DNA from: Streptomyces sp. NBC_00286
GTDB taxonomy: Bacteria > Actinomycetota > Actinomycetes > Streptomycetales > Streptomycetaceae
DNA: 64,000 nt
Direction of reading: 5' to 3'
Assembly: GCF_036173125.1 (NCBI RefSeq)
Contig: NZ_CP108054.1
Span: forward strand, 3,968,001-4,032,000
Shown here: positions 25,044-34,250 of the stretch, one piece after another
How the letters are laid out: each line of letters opens with the position of its first letter
How positions within the stretch are numbered: the first letter of the stretch is position 1
Position numbers and translations under genes: made by a program
The notes under the pieces: generated by a model
The model's input: the letters and a program-made list of their open reading frames with translations, nothing else
Told to the model about the DNA's origin: nothing
The model's database searches: none

Positions 25044-25191
25044 CGAACCGACAGCCGCGACACGCAGTGTCACCCACCACCCCCTGGCGGGGGCCTGGGG
25101 GCGCAGCCCTCAGTTCCGGGAAGGCGCGGGGTTGGGGAAAAGAACCCGCCCACAAGTTGCCGCGCCCCCTCCCCCGACAAAGCATGAGTAG

Positions 25192-28100
25192 GTGAGCGAC
25201 AAGCACAAGAACCAAACCGCCCCCGGCTACCTCCGCTTCCCCCACCTAAGCGGCGAGCGCCTGTGCTTCGTCGCCGAGGACGACCTCTGGGTCGCCCCCC
25301 TCAACGGCCCCGGCCGAGCCTGGCGCCTCACCGTCGACCGTACGAAGGTCGGCCACCCACGCTTCTCGCCCGACGGCCGGCACATCGCGTACACGAACTG
25401 GCGCAGCCTCGACCCGGAGATCCACCTCGCCCCGGTCGACGGCGGCCCCGCCACGCGCCTCACCTACTGGGGCAGCCCCGACACCCGCGTCTGCGGCTGG
25501 AACCCCGACGGCGACATCCTCGCCGTCGCCTCCCACGGCGAGCCCTTCGCCCACTTCACCTGGGCCTACAAGCTCCCGGTCACCGGCGACCCCGGCGGCA
25601 AGCTCCCCTGGGGCCCGGTCTCGCACATCGCGGTCGCCGACGTCGCCGGCGAGCACAAGACGCTGCTGCTCACCGGCACGCCCCCGCACGAGCCCGCCTC
25701 CTGGAAGCGCTACCGCGGCGGCGCCACCGGACGCCTCTGGGTGCACGGGCAGCGCATCCTCGACGACCTCGACGGGCACTTGGACGCGCCCATGTTCGTC
25801 GGCGACCGCATCGCCTTCCTCTCCGACCACGAGGGCGTCGGCAACCTCTACTCCTGCCTGCACGACGGCTCCGACCTGCGCCGTCACACCGACCACGACG
25901 CCTTCTACGCCCGCCACGCATCCAGCGACGGCACCCGCGTCGTCTACCAGTGCGCGGGCGAGGTGTGGATCGTCGACGACCTGTCCGCCGACTCGAGCCC
26001 CCGCCGCCTCGAGGTGCGCCTCGGCGGGCCGCGGGCCGGGCGCCGCCCCTACCAGGTACCGGCCGGCCAGCACGTCGACGGAATCTCCGTGGACGAGACG
26101 GGCCGGGCCAGCGCCGTTGTCGTACGCGGCAGCCTGTACTGGCTCACCCACCGCGACGGCCCGGCGCGCACCATCGCGGACACTCCGGGCGTACGCGTAC
26201 GGCTGCCGGAGATGCTCGGCTCGAGCGGGCGGCTCGCTTATGTGACCGACGCGGAGGGCGAGGACGCCGTCGAGATCGCGTACCTGCCGCGCGCGACCGG
26301 CACCGGCACACCGCGCCGACTCGCCTCCGGCCGCCTTGGCCGCGTACTGGAACTCGTCTCGGATCCACAGGGGGAACGGCTCGCGATCGCGTCCAACGAC
26401 GGACGGCTGCTGCTCATCGACGCCACCGAGGAACCGGAAGGCGGCGACGTCACCGAGCTGATCCAGTCCGTCAACGGGCCCGTACGCGACCTCTCCTTCT
26501 CCCCCGACGGCACCTGGCTGACCTGGTCGCACCCGGGCATCGGCCGGTCCCTGCGCCAGATCAAGATCGCGCGGATCGAGGGGCCGAAAGCCGAAGGTCC
26601 GGGAGCACACACGATCGTCGACGTCACCAACGGCCGCTTCGAGGACGAGGGACCGGTGTTCACGCGGGACGGCCGCTTCCTCGCCTTCCTGTCCTGGCGC
26701 GGCTTCGACCCGGTGTACGACGTGCACACCGGCGACCTGTCCTTCCCGCTGGGCTGCCGCCCGTACATCGTTCCGTTGTCGTCCGCGACGCCCTCCCCCT
26801 TCGCGCTGACCCCCGAGGGACGCCCGGCCGCGGGCGGTCTGGATGTAGATGAGGACGAAACCGGCGACGGCGCCGCGGTCACGGTCGAGACCGAGGGATT
26901 GGCGAACCGCGTGACGCCGTTCCCGGTGCCCGCCTCCAAGTACTCGGCGCTGTACCCGGTCGCCGGCGGCGGCCTGGTCTGGCTGCGCTGGCCGATCTCC
27001 GGCGCGCTCGGCGAGACCTTCGTCAACCCGGCCGACACCTCCGGGCGGCCGACGCTGGAGTACTTCAACATCAGCAAGGCGAAGAAGTCCGAACTCGTCG
27101 ATCACCTCGACTGGTTCGCGGTCAGCGGCGACGGCTCGCGGCTCGTCGTCGTCGACGAGGGCGATCTGCGGGCCGTCCCCTCCACCGAGTCCGGCGACCT
27201 CGACACGACCGTGTGGATCGACTCGCGGCGCATCGTGCACCACGTCGACCCGGCCGCCGAGTGGCGTCAGTCGTACGAGGAGGCGGGCCGCCTGATCCGC
27301 GCGTACTTCTGGGAGCCGAAGATGTGCGGCATCGACTGGGACGCGGTCCTCGACCAGTACCGGCCGCTGGTCGAACGCGTCGCCTCCCCCGACGAGTTCG
27401 CGGACCTGCTGCGCGAGGTCCTGGGCGAACTGGGTACCTCCCATGCGTACGTCACTCCCGCGCGCCGCAACGAAGGGCCGCCGCACTACCAACGCGCACA
27501 GGGCCTGCTGGGCGCCAACTTCCTTCGCAAGGACGGCAGTTGGGCGATCCGGCGCATCCTGCCGGGCGAGTCGTCCGACTCCAGGGCCCGTTCACCGCTG
27601 GCCGGTACGGGCATCCGCGAGGGCGCCGTGCTCACCCATGTCGACGGACGGCCGGTCGATCCGGTCGCCGGTCCGTATCCGCTGCTCGCGGGGGCGGGCG
27701 GTACGACGGTGGAGTTGACGTTCGCGTCGGCGGACGGCGAAGGGCATGCGCGCCGGGTCGCTGTGGTCCCGTTGATCGACGAGCGGCCGCTCCGCTACCA
27801 GGACTGGGTGGCCAAACGCCGTGAGGTCGTACGGGAGTTGAGCCACGGCAAGTGCGGCTACCTGCACATCCCCGACATGGGCGGCTCGGGCTGGGCCCAG
27901 TTCAACCGCGACCTGCGCATGGAGATGTCCCGTCCCGCCCTCATCGTCGACGTACGCGGCAACGCCGGCGGCCACATCAGCGAGCTGGTCGTAGAGAAGC
28001 TCACCCGCACGATCCTGGGCTGGGACGTAACGCGTAACGCCCAGCCGGTGTCGTACACCTCCAACGCCCCACGCGGCCCGGTCGTCGCCCTCGCCGACGA

Positions 28101-28473
28101 ATCGACGTCCTCGGACGGCGACATGATCACGGCCGCCTTCAAACTCCTCAAACTCGGCCCGGTGGTGGGCCAACGCACCTGGGGCGGCGTAGTGGGCATG
28201 ACCGGCCGCCACCGCCTCGGCGACGGCACAACCATCACGGTGCCCATGAACGCGGCATGGTTCGACGCCTACGGCTGGTCCGTAGAAAACCACGGCGTAA
28301 GCCCGGACTTGCCCATACTCCGCACCCCCCTGGACTGGGCAGAAGGCCGCCACGCCCAACTATCCGACGCAGTCCACCTGGCCCTGAACCTCCTGACGGA
28401 CCACCCAGCAGCAACTCCCCCAGACCACCACCACATCCCAGACCGCACCCGCCCAAACCTCCCACCGAGGTGA
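25192..28473 (+). CDS. Tricorn-type S41 peptidase
   Basis: 1093 residues, close to archaeal tricorn protease. An N-terminal six-bladed beta-propeller (about 15-310) and a second propeller (about 320-680) precede a helical domain, a PDZ domain (about 770-860) and the S41 catalytic core. The catalytic set is complete: H751 in ELGTSHAYV, S974-D975 in DESTSSDGDM and E1032 in SVENHGVSPD. Tricorn degrades peptides released by the proteasome, which Streptomyces also has. GTG at 25192 is used; the residues YLRFPHLSGERLCFVAEDDLW follow at once. No signal peptide, so cytoplasmic. A bidirectional hairpin lies 160 bp downstream. Confidence 0.94.
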   Translation: MSDKHKNQTAPGYLRFPHLSGERLCFVAEDDLWVAPLNGPGRAWRLTVDRTKVGHPRFSPDGRHIAYTNWRSLDPEIHLAPVDGGPATRLTYWGSPDTRVCGWNPDGDILAVASHGEPFAHFTWAYKLPVTGDPGGKLPWGPVSHIAVADVAGEHKTLLLTGTPPHEPASWKRYRGGATGRLWVHGQRILDDLDGHLDAPMFVGDRIAFLSDHEGVGNLYSCLHDGSDLRRHTDHDAFYARHASSDGTRVVYQCAGEVWIVDDLSADSSPRRLEVRLGGPRAGRRPYQVPAGQHVDGISVDETGRASAVVVRGSLYWLTHRDGPARTIADTPGVRVRLPEMLGSSGRLAYVTDAEGEDAVEIAYLPRATGTGTPRRLASGRLGRVLELVSDPQGERLAIASNDGRLLLIDATEEPEGGDVTELIQSVNGPVRDLSFSPDGTWLTWSHPGIGRSLRQIKIARIEGPKAEGPGAHTIVDVTNGRFEDEGPVFTRDGRFLAFLSWRGFDPVYDVHTGDLSFPLGCRPYIVPLSSATPSPFALTPEGRPAAGGLDVDEDETGDGAAVTVETEGLANRVTPFPVPASKYSALYPVAGGGLVWLRWPISGALGETFVNPADTSGRPTLEYFNISKAKKSELVDHLDWFAVSGDGSRLVVVDEGDLRAVPSTESGDLDTTVWIDSRRIVHHVDPAAEWRQSYEEAGRLIRAYFWEPKMCGIDWDAVLDQYRPLVERVASPDEFADLLREVLGELGTSHAYVTPARRNEGPPHYQRAQGLLGANFLRKDGSWAIRRILPGESSDSRARSPLAGTGIREGAVLTHVDGRPVDPVAGPYPLLAGAGGTTVELTFASADGEGHARRVAVVPLIDERPLRYQDWVAKRREVVRELSHGKCGYLHIPDMGGSGWAQFNRDLRMEMSRPALIVDVRGNAGGHISELVVEKLTRTILGWDVTRNAQPVSYTSNAPRGPVVALADESTSSDGDMITAAFKLLKLGPVVGQRTWGGVVGMTGRHRLGDGTTITVPMNAAWFDAYGWSVENHGVSPDLPILRTPLDWAEGRHAQLSDAVHLALNLLTDHPAATPPDHHHIPDRTRPNLPPR

Positions 28474-28631
28474 CGGCGCGCGCCGCCAAAGCGACCGCGC
28501 GCGCTGTGGGCAATCGCCCCGCACCGCGCTGTGGGCAATCGTTCCGCAGGGCGGAACGGGTGGGCACAGCCCACAGCACCGGGCAACGGCTCAACACGCC
28601 CCAGCGACAGCAAACGCAAGCACACGCAAGA

Positions 28632-28665
28632 GAGGGGTGCCCTCCCCAAAGAGAGGGCACCCCTC
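28632..28665. terminator. Bidirectional terminator hairpin
   Basis: GAGGGGTGCCCTC (28632-28644) pairs perfectly with 28653-28665 around an 8-base loop. It lies between the converging tricorn and small-protein genes. Confidence 0.8.
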
Positions 28666-28681
28666 ACCAATTCAGCCCGAC

Positions 28682-28942
28682 TCAGATGTCGTAATCCTGA
28701 TCGAGCCGATCCTGCTCCTCCTGCTGCGCCCGCCGCGTCGGATCCTGTTCCTGCTGACGCCGCCGCCGAGCAGCCTCCTCATGCTGAGTCCGCTCCCGCT
28801 CCTCCGGAGTCATCCGGGACCGCCGCTCCCGCTCCTCCGGCGTCATCCGGCCACGCTCACTCTCCCCGCGACCACTCGTCTTACTCTTCGCGTTCTGCTG
28901 AAGCTTCTCGGCCTTGTCCTGGAACTCGTCCTTCATGCCCAT
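28682..28942 (-). CDS. Small highly charged protein with MTPEERER repeats
   Basis: 86 residues, more than half charged. MGMKDEFQDKAEKLQQNAKS is followed by SGRGESERGR and two direct repeats of MTPEERER (about residues 33-40 and 44-51), then a Gln/Glu/Arg-rich helix ending DRLDQDYDI. It is likely a soluble, partly coiled or disordered protein. The start resembles the KDE-F-x-DKAEKL beginning of CsbD-like stress proteins but the rest does not. ATG at 28942 has GGAG 8 bases upstream; GTG at 28951 would sit on the Shine-Dalgarno. No function assigned. Confidence 0.78.
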   Translation of the reverse strand: MGMKDEFQDKAEKLQQNAKSKTSGRGESERGRMTPEERERRSRMTPEERERTQHEEAARRRRQQEQDPTRRAQQEEQDRLDQDYDI

Positions 28943-29022
28943 GAGATTCACTCCCGTACTGGGTGAGGGGATGGGGCCTCACTCAGATTCACATGGACCG
29001 ACAAAGCGCGCATTTCGGTCAG

Positions 29023-29928
29023 TTACGTTCGGTTACGCACCGCATTGCGCACCCCATCGCGCGCCGCCTCATCAGCCGCCCCACCCGCACCGACAAGCCC
29101 CGTACGGATCTTCCCGAGCCGAGGCTCGAACCGCCGCATCTCCCGCCGCCCCACCGTCGCAACGAGCCCCGGCAGATAGCCCCGTACACCCTGCACACCC
29201 CGCAGCCACCACTGCCCGTACACATGACTCGACCGCCGCTCGATCCCGGCCACGATCCGGTCGACGGCGGGCCCCAGCGGATACGTCTTGCCGGCCGGCC
29301 ACGGCATCCGCTGCCTCAACTCCCGCATCACGTCGTCCTGATCGGCCCCGCGCACCATGTCGGTGTCGGTCCACGACAGATAACCGACCCCGACGCGTAC
29401 GCCCTTGTGGCCGACCTCGGTGCGCAAGCTGTGCGCGTACGCCTCGACGCCCGCCTTGGACGCGCAGTACGCCGTCATCATCGGCGCGGGTGTGAGCGCG
29501 GCGAGCGAGGCGATCTGCAGCAGATAGCCGCGGCTCGCGAGCAGGGCGGGCAGGAAGGCGCGGGCGGTCACCGCCGAACCGATGAGGTTGACCTCGATGA
29601 CGCGGCGCCAGGCCTCGGGGTCGGAGCCGGCGAAGGTTCCGCCGGTCGCGACGCCCGCGTTGGCGACGACGATGTCGACCTTCCCGAACCGCTCCTCGAC
29701 CTCGGCCGCGACCCGGAGCATCGCCTCGTGGTCGGTGACATCGGCGTACCAGTGGCCGCCCTCGGTGTGCAGCCGCCCGGCGACCCGCTTCAGCTCGTCC
29801 GGCTCGAGGCCGACCAGCGCGACTTTCGCGCCGCGTGCGGAGAGCTTGCGCGCGAGGAGTTCGCCGACACCTCGCGCCGCTCCGGTGACGACGGCGACCT
29901 GCCCTTCCAGGTTTGTCCCGCGCCTCAT
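29023..29928 (-). CDS. Short-chain dehydrogenase/reductase (SadH-like)
   Basis: 301 residues. Classical SDR: NAD(P)-binding VVTGAARGVGELLA (about 11-24), ADVTD, VVANAGVATGG and the catalytic Y-x3-K in AYCASKAGVEAYA. A basic C-terminal extension follows. ATG at 29928 overlaps the stop of the upstream hydrolase by 4 bases (ATGA). It is the last gene of a monooxygenase-hydrolase-SDR operon like mycobacterial mymA-lipR-sadH, in which the SDR would oxidise or reduce a fatty or hydroxylated intermediate. Confidence 0.92.
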   Translation of the reverse strand: MRRGTNLEGQVAVVTGAARGVGELLARKLSARGAKVALVGLEPDELKRVAGRLHTEGGHWYADVTDHEAMLRVAAEVEERFGKVDIVVANAGVATGGTFAGSDPEAWRRVIEVNLIGSAVTARAFLPALLASRGYLLQIASLAALTPAPMMTAYCASKAGVEAYAHSLRTEVGHKGVRVGVGYLSWTDTDMVRGADQDDVMRELRQRMPWPAGKTYPLGPAVDRIVAGIERRSSHVYGQWWLRGVQGVRGYLPGLVATVGRREMRRFEPRLGKIRTGLVGAGGAADEAARDGVRNAVRNRT

Positions 29929-30848
29929 GCGCCCTCCTTCAACCCGGCCCGCACATGGGCGGCCGCGAGTTCCCGGATCCGCCCGTTGACCAGCTCGGGC
30001 GCCTCGATGGGGGTCATGTGCCCGATGCCGGGCAGCTCGGTGAGACCGGCGCAGTCGGGCAGCGCGGCGGCCATCGCACGCGCGTGGACCGCGGGTGTCA
30101 TCCGGTCGGCCGTGCCGACGATCACGGTCGTCGGCATGGTCAACTCCCGTACGGCGTGGTCGAGTTCGAGTGCGTCCAGTACGTGCGACCAGGCGTGCCG
30201 CACCCGGCGCGGACACGCGTGCACGATGCGCGCACACGCCTCGACCATCTCGGGGGCCGAACCGGGGCCCATCGTCGCGTACTTGAGGATCCGCCGGGCG
30301 ATCGGCGTGACCGGCCCGAGCGGTGCCCGCGCCCCCAGGATGCGCCGGGTGAGCCAGGTCCGCAGCCGTCCGGCCCGCAGCGGCACCACCAGCGACTCGG
30401 TGACCAGCCGCGAACTGCCCGTACTGCACAGCAGCACGGCCGCCGCATGCTCCCTCAGCCGCTCTCTCCCGGACGCGGCGATCACCGTCATCCCGCCCAT
30501 GGAGTGCCCCACGATCACGGCCTTCTCGCCCGGTTCGAGGGTGGCCGCGAGTACGGCCTCCAGGTCGTCGGCGAGCGCGTCCGTGGTGCACGTGGTGTGC
30601 GCGGGACTGCGGCCGTGTCCGCGCTGGTCGTACGCGATGACCCGGTGGTCGGCGGCGAGGTCCCGTACCTGCGCGGCCCAGTAGGCGGTCGAGCAGGTCC
30701 AGCCGTGTACGAGCACCACGGCGGGCCCGTCGTCGGGGCCATGCACCTCGACGTGCAACCGGGCGCCGTCGGCGGAGACCGCGGTCAACTCCCTTACGGG
30801 GACGGGCGGGGAGTAGGGACCACTCTTCACATGCGTCAGTCGGCTCAC
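29925..30848 (-). CDS. Alpha/beta-fold hydrolase/esterase (LipR-like position)
   Basis: 307 residues. Oxyanion motif VVLVHGWTCSTAYW (about 37-50), nucleophile elbow VGHSMGGMTV (about 100-109), acid in IVGTADRMTP and histidine in PGIGHMTPIEAP. GTG at 30848 overlaps the monooxygenase stop by 4 bases (GTGA), and its own stop overlaps the SDR start. In context it may hydrolyse the ester produced by the Baeyer-Villiger enzyme. Confidence 0.92.
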   Translation of the reverse strand: MSRLTHVKSGPYSPPVPVRELTAVSADGARLHVEVHGPDDGPAVVLVHGWTCSTAYWAAQVRDLAADHRVIAYDQRGHGRSPAHTTCTTDALADDLEAVLAATLEPGEKAVIVGHSMGGMTVIAASGRERLREHAAAVLLCSTGSSRLVTESLVVPLRAGRLRTWLTRRILGARAPLGPVTPIARRILKYATMGPGSAPEMVEACARIVHACPRRVRHAWSHVLDALELDHAVRELTMPTTVIVGTADRMTPAVHARAMAAALPDCAGLTELPGIGHMTPIEAPELVNGRIRELAAAHVRAGLKEGA

Positions 30849-32383
30849 GCGCCGGCCTCCACCTTCTGCTCGCCTCGGATGTCGTCGGTACGGGTCCGGG
30901 GCTCCCGGAGTACTTCGTACTCCCCCAGGTTGACGCGTCGTGTCGCGCTGCGGAACTCCGTCGTCGTACCGGGCCAGATGGTCGTGTTGCGGCCGTTCGC
31001 GTCGAGATACCAGCTGGTGCAGCCGCCCGTGCTCCACACCGTGCGCTTCATGCGCTCCTGGACCCGGTCGTTCCAGGCGCTGACGGCACCCGGGCGGGCG
31101 TCCAGGGCGACCGGTCCGCCGAGGACGTCCAACTGCCGCAGATAGTCGGCCATATAGGTCAGCTGGGACTCGATCATCAGGATCATGGAGTTGTTCCCGA
31201 GACCCGTGTTCGGGCCGATGATCGACATCCAGTTGGGGAACCCGGCGGCGCTCGCACCGCGCAGCGACTGCATGCCGTTCGCCCAGGCCTCGGCGAGGGT
31301 GCGGCCGTCCGCGCCCACGACGCGTTCGGCGATCGGCAGGTCGGTGACATGGAAGCCCGTACCGAAGACGATCGCGTCGGCCTCGGTGCGGCTGCCGTCG
31401 GCGGCGACGACGGTGCTGCCCTGGATCTCCGCGAGCCCGGAGGCGACGATGTCCACATTGGGCCGGGCGAGCGCCGGGTAGTAGTCGCTGGACAGCAGGA
31501 TGCGTTTGCAGCCGATGCGGTAGCCGGGGGTCAACTTGGCCCGCAACGCAGGGTCCTTGATGGCGCGGGCCATGTGCAGCTTCGCGAACTGCTCGACCAG
31601 GCCGAGCTCGCCCGGGTGCTTGGTGAACGCCTGGACCTGCAACTCCCGGATGCCCCACAGGAGTCCGCGCCGGGCCTTCGCGGTGAACGGCAACTGCCGG
31701 TGCACGAAGCGCTCGGCGCCGCTGATCGCCCGGTCGACGCGCGGCAGCACCCATGGCGGGGTGCGCTGGAAGAGGGTGAGCCGGGAGACCTCGGGCTGGA
31801 TCGCGGGCACGATCTGGATGGCGGAGGCGCCCGTACCGACGACCGCGACCCGCTTGCCGCGCAGGTCGTAGTCGTGATCCCAGCGGGCCGAGTGGAAGAC
31901 CTTGCCGGGGAAGGTGTCGAGCCCGGGGATGTCCGGGATCCGGGGTTCGGAGAGCGGCCCGGTGGCGGAGACGACGACATCGGCGGTGAGGTTGCCGCTG
32001 CTGGTCTCGATCTCCCAGCGCAGCCGCTCGCCGTCCCAAGTCATCTTCTTCACCTCGGAGTTGAAGCGGAGGTGGGGGCGGAGCCGGAAGACATCCGTCA
32101 CATGCTCCAGGTACGCGCGGATGTGCTCCTGCCCCGAAAAGGCGCGTGGCCAGTCCGGGTTGGGGGCGAAGGAGAACGAGTACAGGTGGGACGGTACGTC
32201 GCAGCAGCAGCCGGGATAGCTGTTGTCCCGCCAGGTGCCGCCGACGCTGCCGGCCCGTTCGAGTACGACGAAGTCGGTGATCCCTTCCCGCCGCAGCCGC
32301 ACGGCGGCCCCGAGCCCACCGAACCCGGACCCGACCACCGCCACGCGCACATGCCGCACGTCCGCATCTTCGCGCTCGGCCAT
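30845..32383 (-). CDS. Flavin-containing Baeyer-Villiger-type monooxygenase (MymA-like)
   Basis: 512 residues. FAD-binding VVGSGFGGLGAAVRL (about 16-30), NADPH-binding VAVVGTGASAIQIVP, and the BVMO fingerprint F-x-G-x3-H-x3-W-D in FPGKVFHSARWD. These enzymes insert oxygen into ketones to give esters. ATG at 32383 follows GGGAGG; the ORF upstream of it has no homology. First gene of an operon with hydrolase and SDR, divergent from a MerR regulator 152 bp away. Confidence 0.93.
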   Translation of the reverse strand: MAEREDADVRHVRVAVVGSGFGGLGAAVRLRREGITDFVVLERAGSVGGTWRDNSYPGCCCDVPSHLYSFSFAPNPDWPRAFSGQEHIRAYLEHVTDVFRLRPHLRFNSEVKKMTWDGERLRWEIETSSGNLTADVVVSATGPLSEPRIPDIPGLDTFPGKVFHSARWDHDYDLRGKRVAVVGTGASAIQIVPAIQPEVSRLTLFQRTPPWVLPRVDRAISGAERFVHRQLPFTAKARRGLLWGIRELQVQAFTKHPGELGLVEQFAKLHMARAIKDPALRAKLTPGYRIGCKRILLSSDYYPALARPNVDIVASGLAEIQGSTVVAADGSRTEADAIVFGTGFHVTDLPIAERVVGADGRTLAEAWANGMQSLRGASAAGFPNWMSIIGPNTGLGNNSMILMIESQLTYMADYLRQLDVLGGPVALDARPGAVSAWNDRVQERMKRTVWSTGGCTSWYLDANGRNTTIWPGTTTEFRSATRRVNLGEYEVLREPRTRTDDIRGEQKVEAGA

Positions 32384-32523
32384 CCCGACGCCTCCCTGGT
32401 CCATCCTCGTCTGCCCCGTGCGACCATGCCAGTGAACACTGGCGCAATGGGGAGAGTAAGGGGAACGCCACACTCCTGGGTAGGCCCGGAACCGAAGAAG
32501 TTACTGGCGGTACAACATAGGCA

Positions 32524-32529
32524 TAGGCT
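32524..32529 (+). promoter_or_regulatory. Leaderless -10 hexamer of the merR gene
   Basis: TAGGCT, 6 bases before the GTG at 32536. It supports that start over the ATG at 32617. Confidence 0.5.
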
Positions 32530-32535
32530 GAACGC

Positions 32536-33258
32536 GTGGCTGAGGGATCGGGAAAGCGGGGACACGCGACGTCCGGCGGGCCGGGACAGCGGGAGCCCGG
32601 CAAGCGGGAGTACCGCATGGAGGAGCTGGCCAAGGAGGCCGGCATTACGGTGCGCACCCTGCGCTTCTACCGCGAGCGCAAACTCCTTCCGCCGCCCCGC
32701 CGCGAGGGACGCATCGCCTGGTACGACGACGACCACCTGGCCCGCCTGCGCACGATCTCGGCACTCCTGGAACGCGGCCACACCCTCAGCGGCATCGCCG
32801 AACTGGCCGAAGCCTTCGACAACGGCCGCGGCGTAGGCGAACTGCTCGGCCTGGGCGCCCCCACCGAGGAAGTCCCGGTCCGCCTCTCCCCCGAGGAACT
32901 GGCCGACGCCTTCGGTGACCAAGCCACCTCCGAGAACCTCGCCGCCGCCCTGGACCTCGGCTACCTCGCCACAGACGGCACCGACCTGGTCCACATCAGC
33001 CGCCGCCTGCTGGACGTCTCGGCGGCCCTGGTACGCGAGGGCATCCCCCTCGCGGAGGTCCTACGGACCGGCCGCCGCGTACGCGAACACGCGGACGCCC
33101 TGGCCGAGTTGTTCACCGGCCTCGCTCTCACACGGGGCGCGTCCCCGGCCGACCTGGAGCGCTTGCGGCCGCTCGCGAAGAGCGTGGTGGAGGCGGAGTT
33201 GTCGATGGCGCTGGACCGGCGGGTGCGGGAGGCCGAGCAGCGGCCTCCGGGGGCCTAA
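32536..33258 (+). CDS. MerR-family transcriptional regulator
   Basis: 240 residues. After a 25-residue basic leader comes the MerR HTH: YRMEELAKEAGITVRTLRFY, then RERKLLPPPRREGRIAWYDD (about 26-65). The C-terminal effector part has no cysteine metal site, so a small organic ligand is likelier. GTG at 32536 is favoured by a -10 hexamer 6 bases upstream; ATG at 32617 with GGGAG is an alternative that would drop the leader. It is divergent from the BVMO operon, its probable target. Its stop overlaps the converging xth stop by 4 bases. Confidence 0.88.
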   Translation: MAEGSGKRGHATSGGPGQREPGKREYRMEELAKEAGITVRTLRFYRERKLLPPPRREGRIAWYDDDHLARLRTISALLERGHTLSGIAELAEAFDNGRGVGELLGLGAPTEEVPVRLSPEELADAFGDQATSENLAAALDLGYLATDGTDLVHISRRLLDVSAALVREGIPLAEVLRTGRRVREHADALAELFTGLALTRGASPADLERLRPLAKSVVEAELSMALDRRVREAEQRPPGA

Positions 33259-34058
33259 AGGTTGTAGACGACGGTCACGGGCGCGTGGTCCGACCACCGC
33301 TCCGCATGCGTGGCCGCCCGCTCCACGTACCCCTTGACAGCCTTGGCCGCGAGCCCCGGCGTCGTGACCTGATAGTCGATGCGCCAACCAGTGTCATTGT
33401 CGAAAGCGCGCCCACGGTAGGACCACCACGTGTACGGCCCTTCGACGTCCGGATGCAGGGCCCGTACGACATCCACGTACCCGCCCTCCGTCTCGTCGAA
33501 GACCGTCGTGAGCCACTCGCGCTCCTCCGGCAGGAACCCCGAGTTCTTCCTGTTGCCGCGCCAGTTCTTGAGGTCGGCCTCCTGGTGGGCGATGTTCCAG
33601 TCGCCGCAGACGACGACCTCGCGACCACCGGCGGCGGCACGCTCCTTGAGCGCCTTCAGATAGGCGAGGAACTCCCCCATGAACCGGATCTTCTCGTCCT
33701 GCCGCTCGGTCCCGACCTCGCCGGACGGCAGATAGAGGGAGGCGACCGTGACGCCGGGCAGATCGACCTCGACGTACCGGCCGCTGCCGTCGAACTCGGC
33801 GGAGCCGAAGCCGACTTGGATGCGATCGGGCTCGCGCCGCGTATAGACGGACACCCCCGCACGCCCCTTGGCGGCGGCAGGCGCGTGCACGACATGCCAG
33901 CTGTCCGGCTGCCGAATGCCCTCGGGCAGCTGCGGCGGCTCGGCCCGCACCTCCTGGAGGCACAGCACATCGGCGGAGGTGCCCGCGAGCCACTCCACGA
34001 AGCCCTTCTTCGCGGCGGCCCGAAGCCCGTTCACATTCACAGAGGTCACAGTCAGCAC
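33255..34058 (-). CDS. xth: Exodeoxyribonuclease III
   Basis: 267 residues. Exo III/AP-endonuclease fold with SVNVNGLRAA (N7/N9 region), CLQEVRAEPPQLP (catalytic Glu), YLPSGEVG, CGDWNIAHQEADLKNW (Asp/Asn pair), WWSYRGRAFDNDTGWRIDY and the terminal SDHAPV histidine. It processes abasic sites and 3' blocks in base-excision repair. GTG at 34058 has GGAG 8 bases upstream. It converges on merR with a 4-base overlap of stops. Confidence 0.95.
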   Translation of the reverse strand: MLTVTSVNVNGLRAAAKKGFVEWLAGTSADVLCLQEVRAEPPQLPEGIRQPDSWHVVHAPAAAKGRAGVSVYTRREPDRIQVGFGSAEFDGSGRYVEVDLPGVTVASLYLPSGEVGTERQDEKIRFMGEFLAYLKALKERAAAGGREVVVCGDWNIAHQEADLKNWRGNRKNSGFLPEEREWLTTVFDETEGGYVDVVRALHPDVEGPYTWWSYRGRAFDNDTGWRIDYQVTTPGLAAKAVKGYVERAATHAERWSDHAPVTVVYNL

Positions 34059-34250
34059 AGCACTCTCCTACGCAACAGGGAACGTAGGTTACTGCGCGAG
34101 CGCCCGGTACTCGCTTCGGGTGAGACAAACCGGCGTGTGCGCCCCAGCCGGTCGTGGCGGCGGCATGAGGCAGCAGCCCGGTGTTTGGCTTTTGCGGGCC
34201 GATCGCACCCCGCGATCGTGCTCGACGACAGCCAGGAGGGACACCACACC

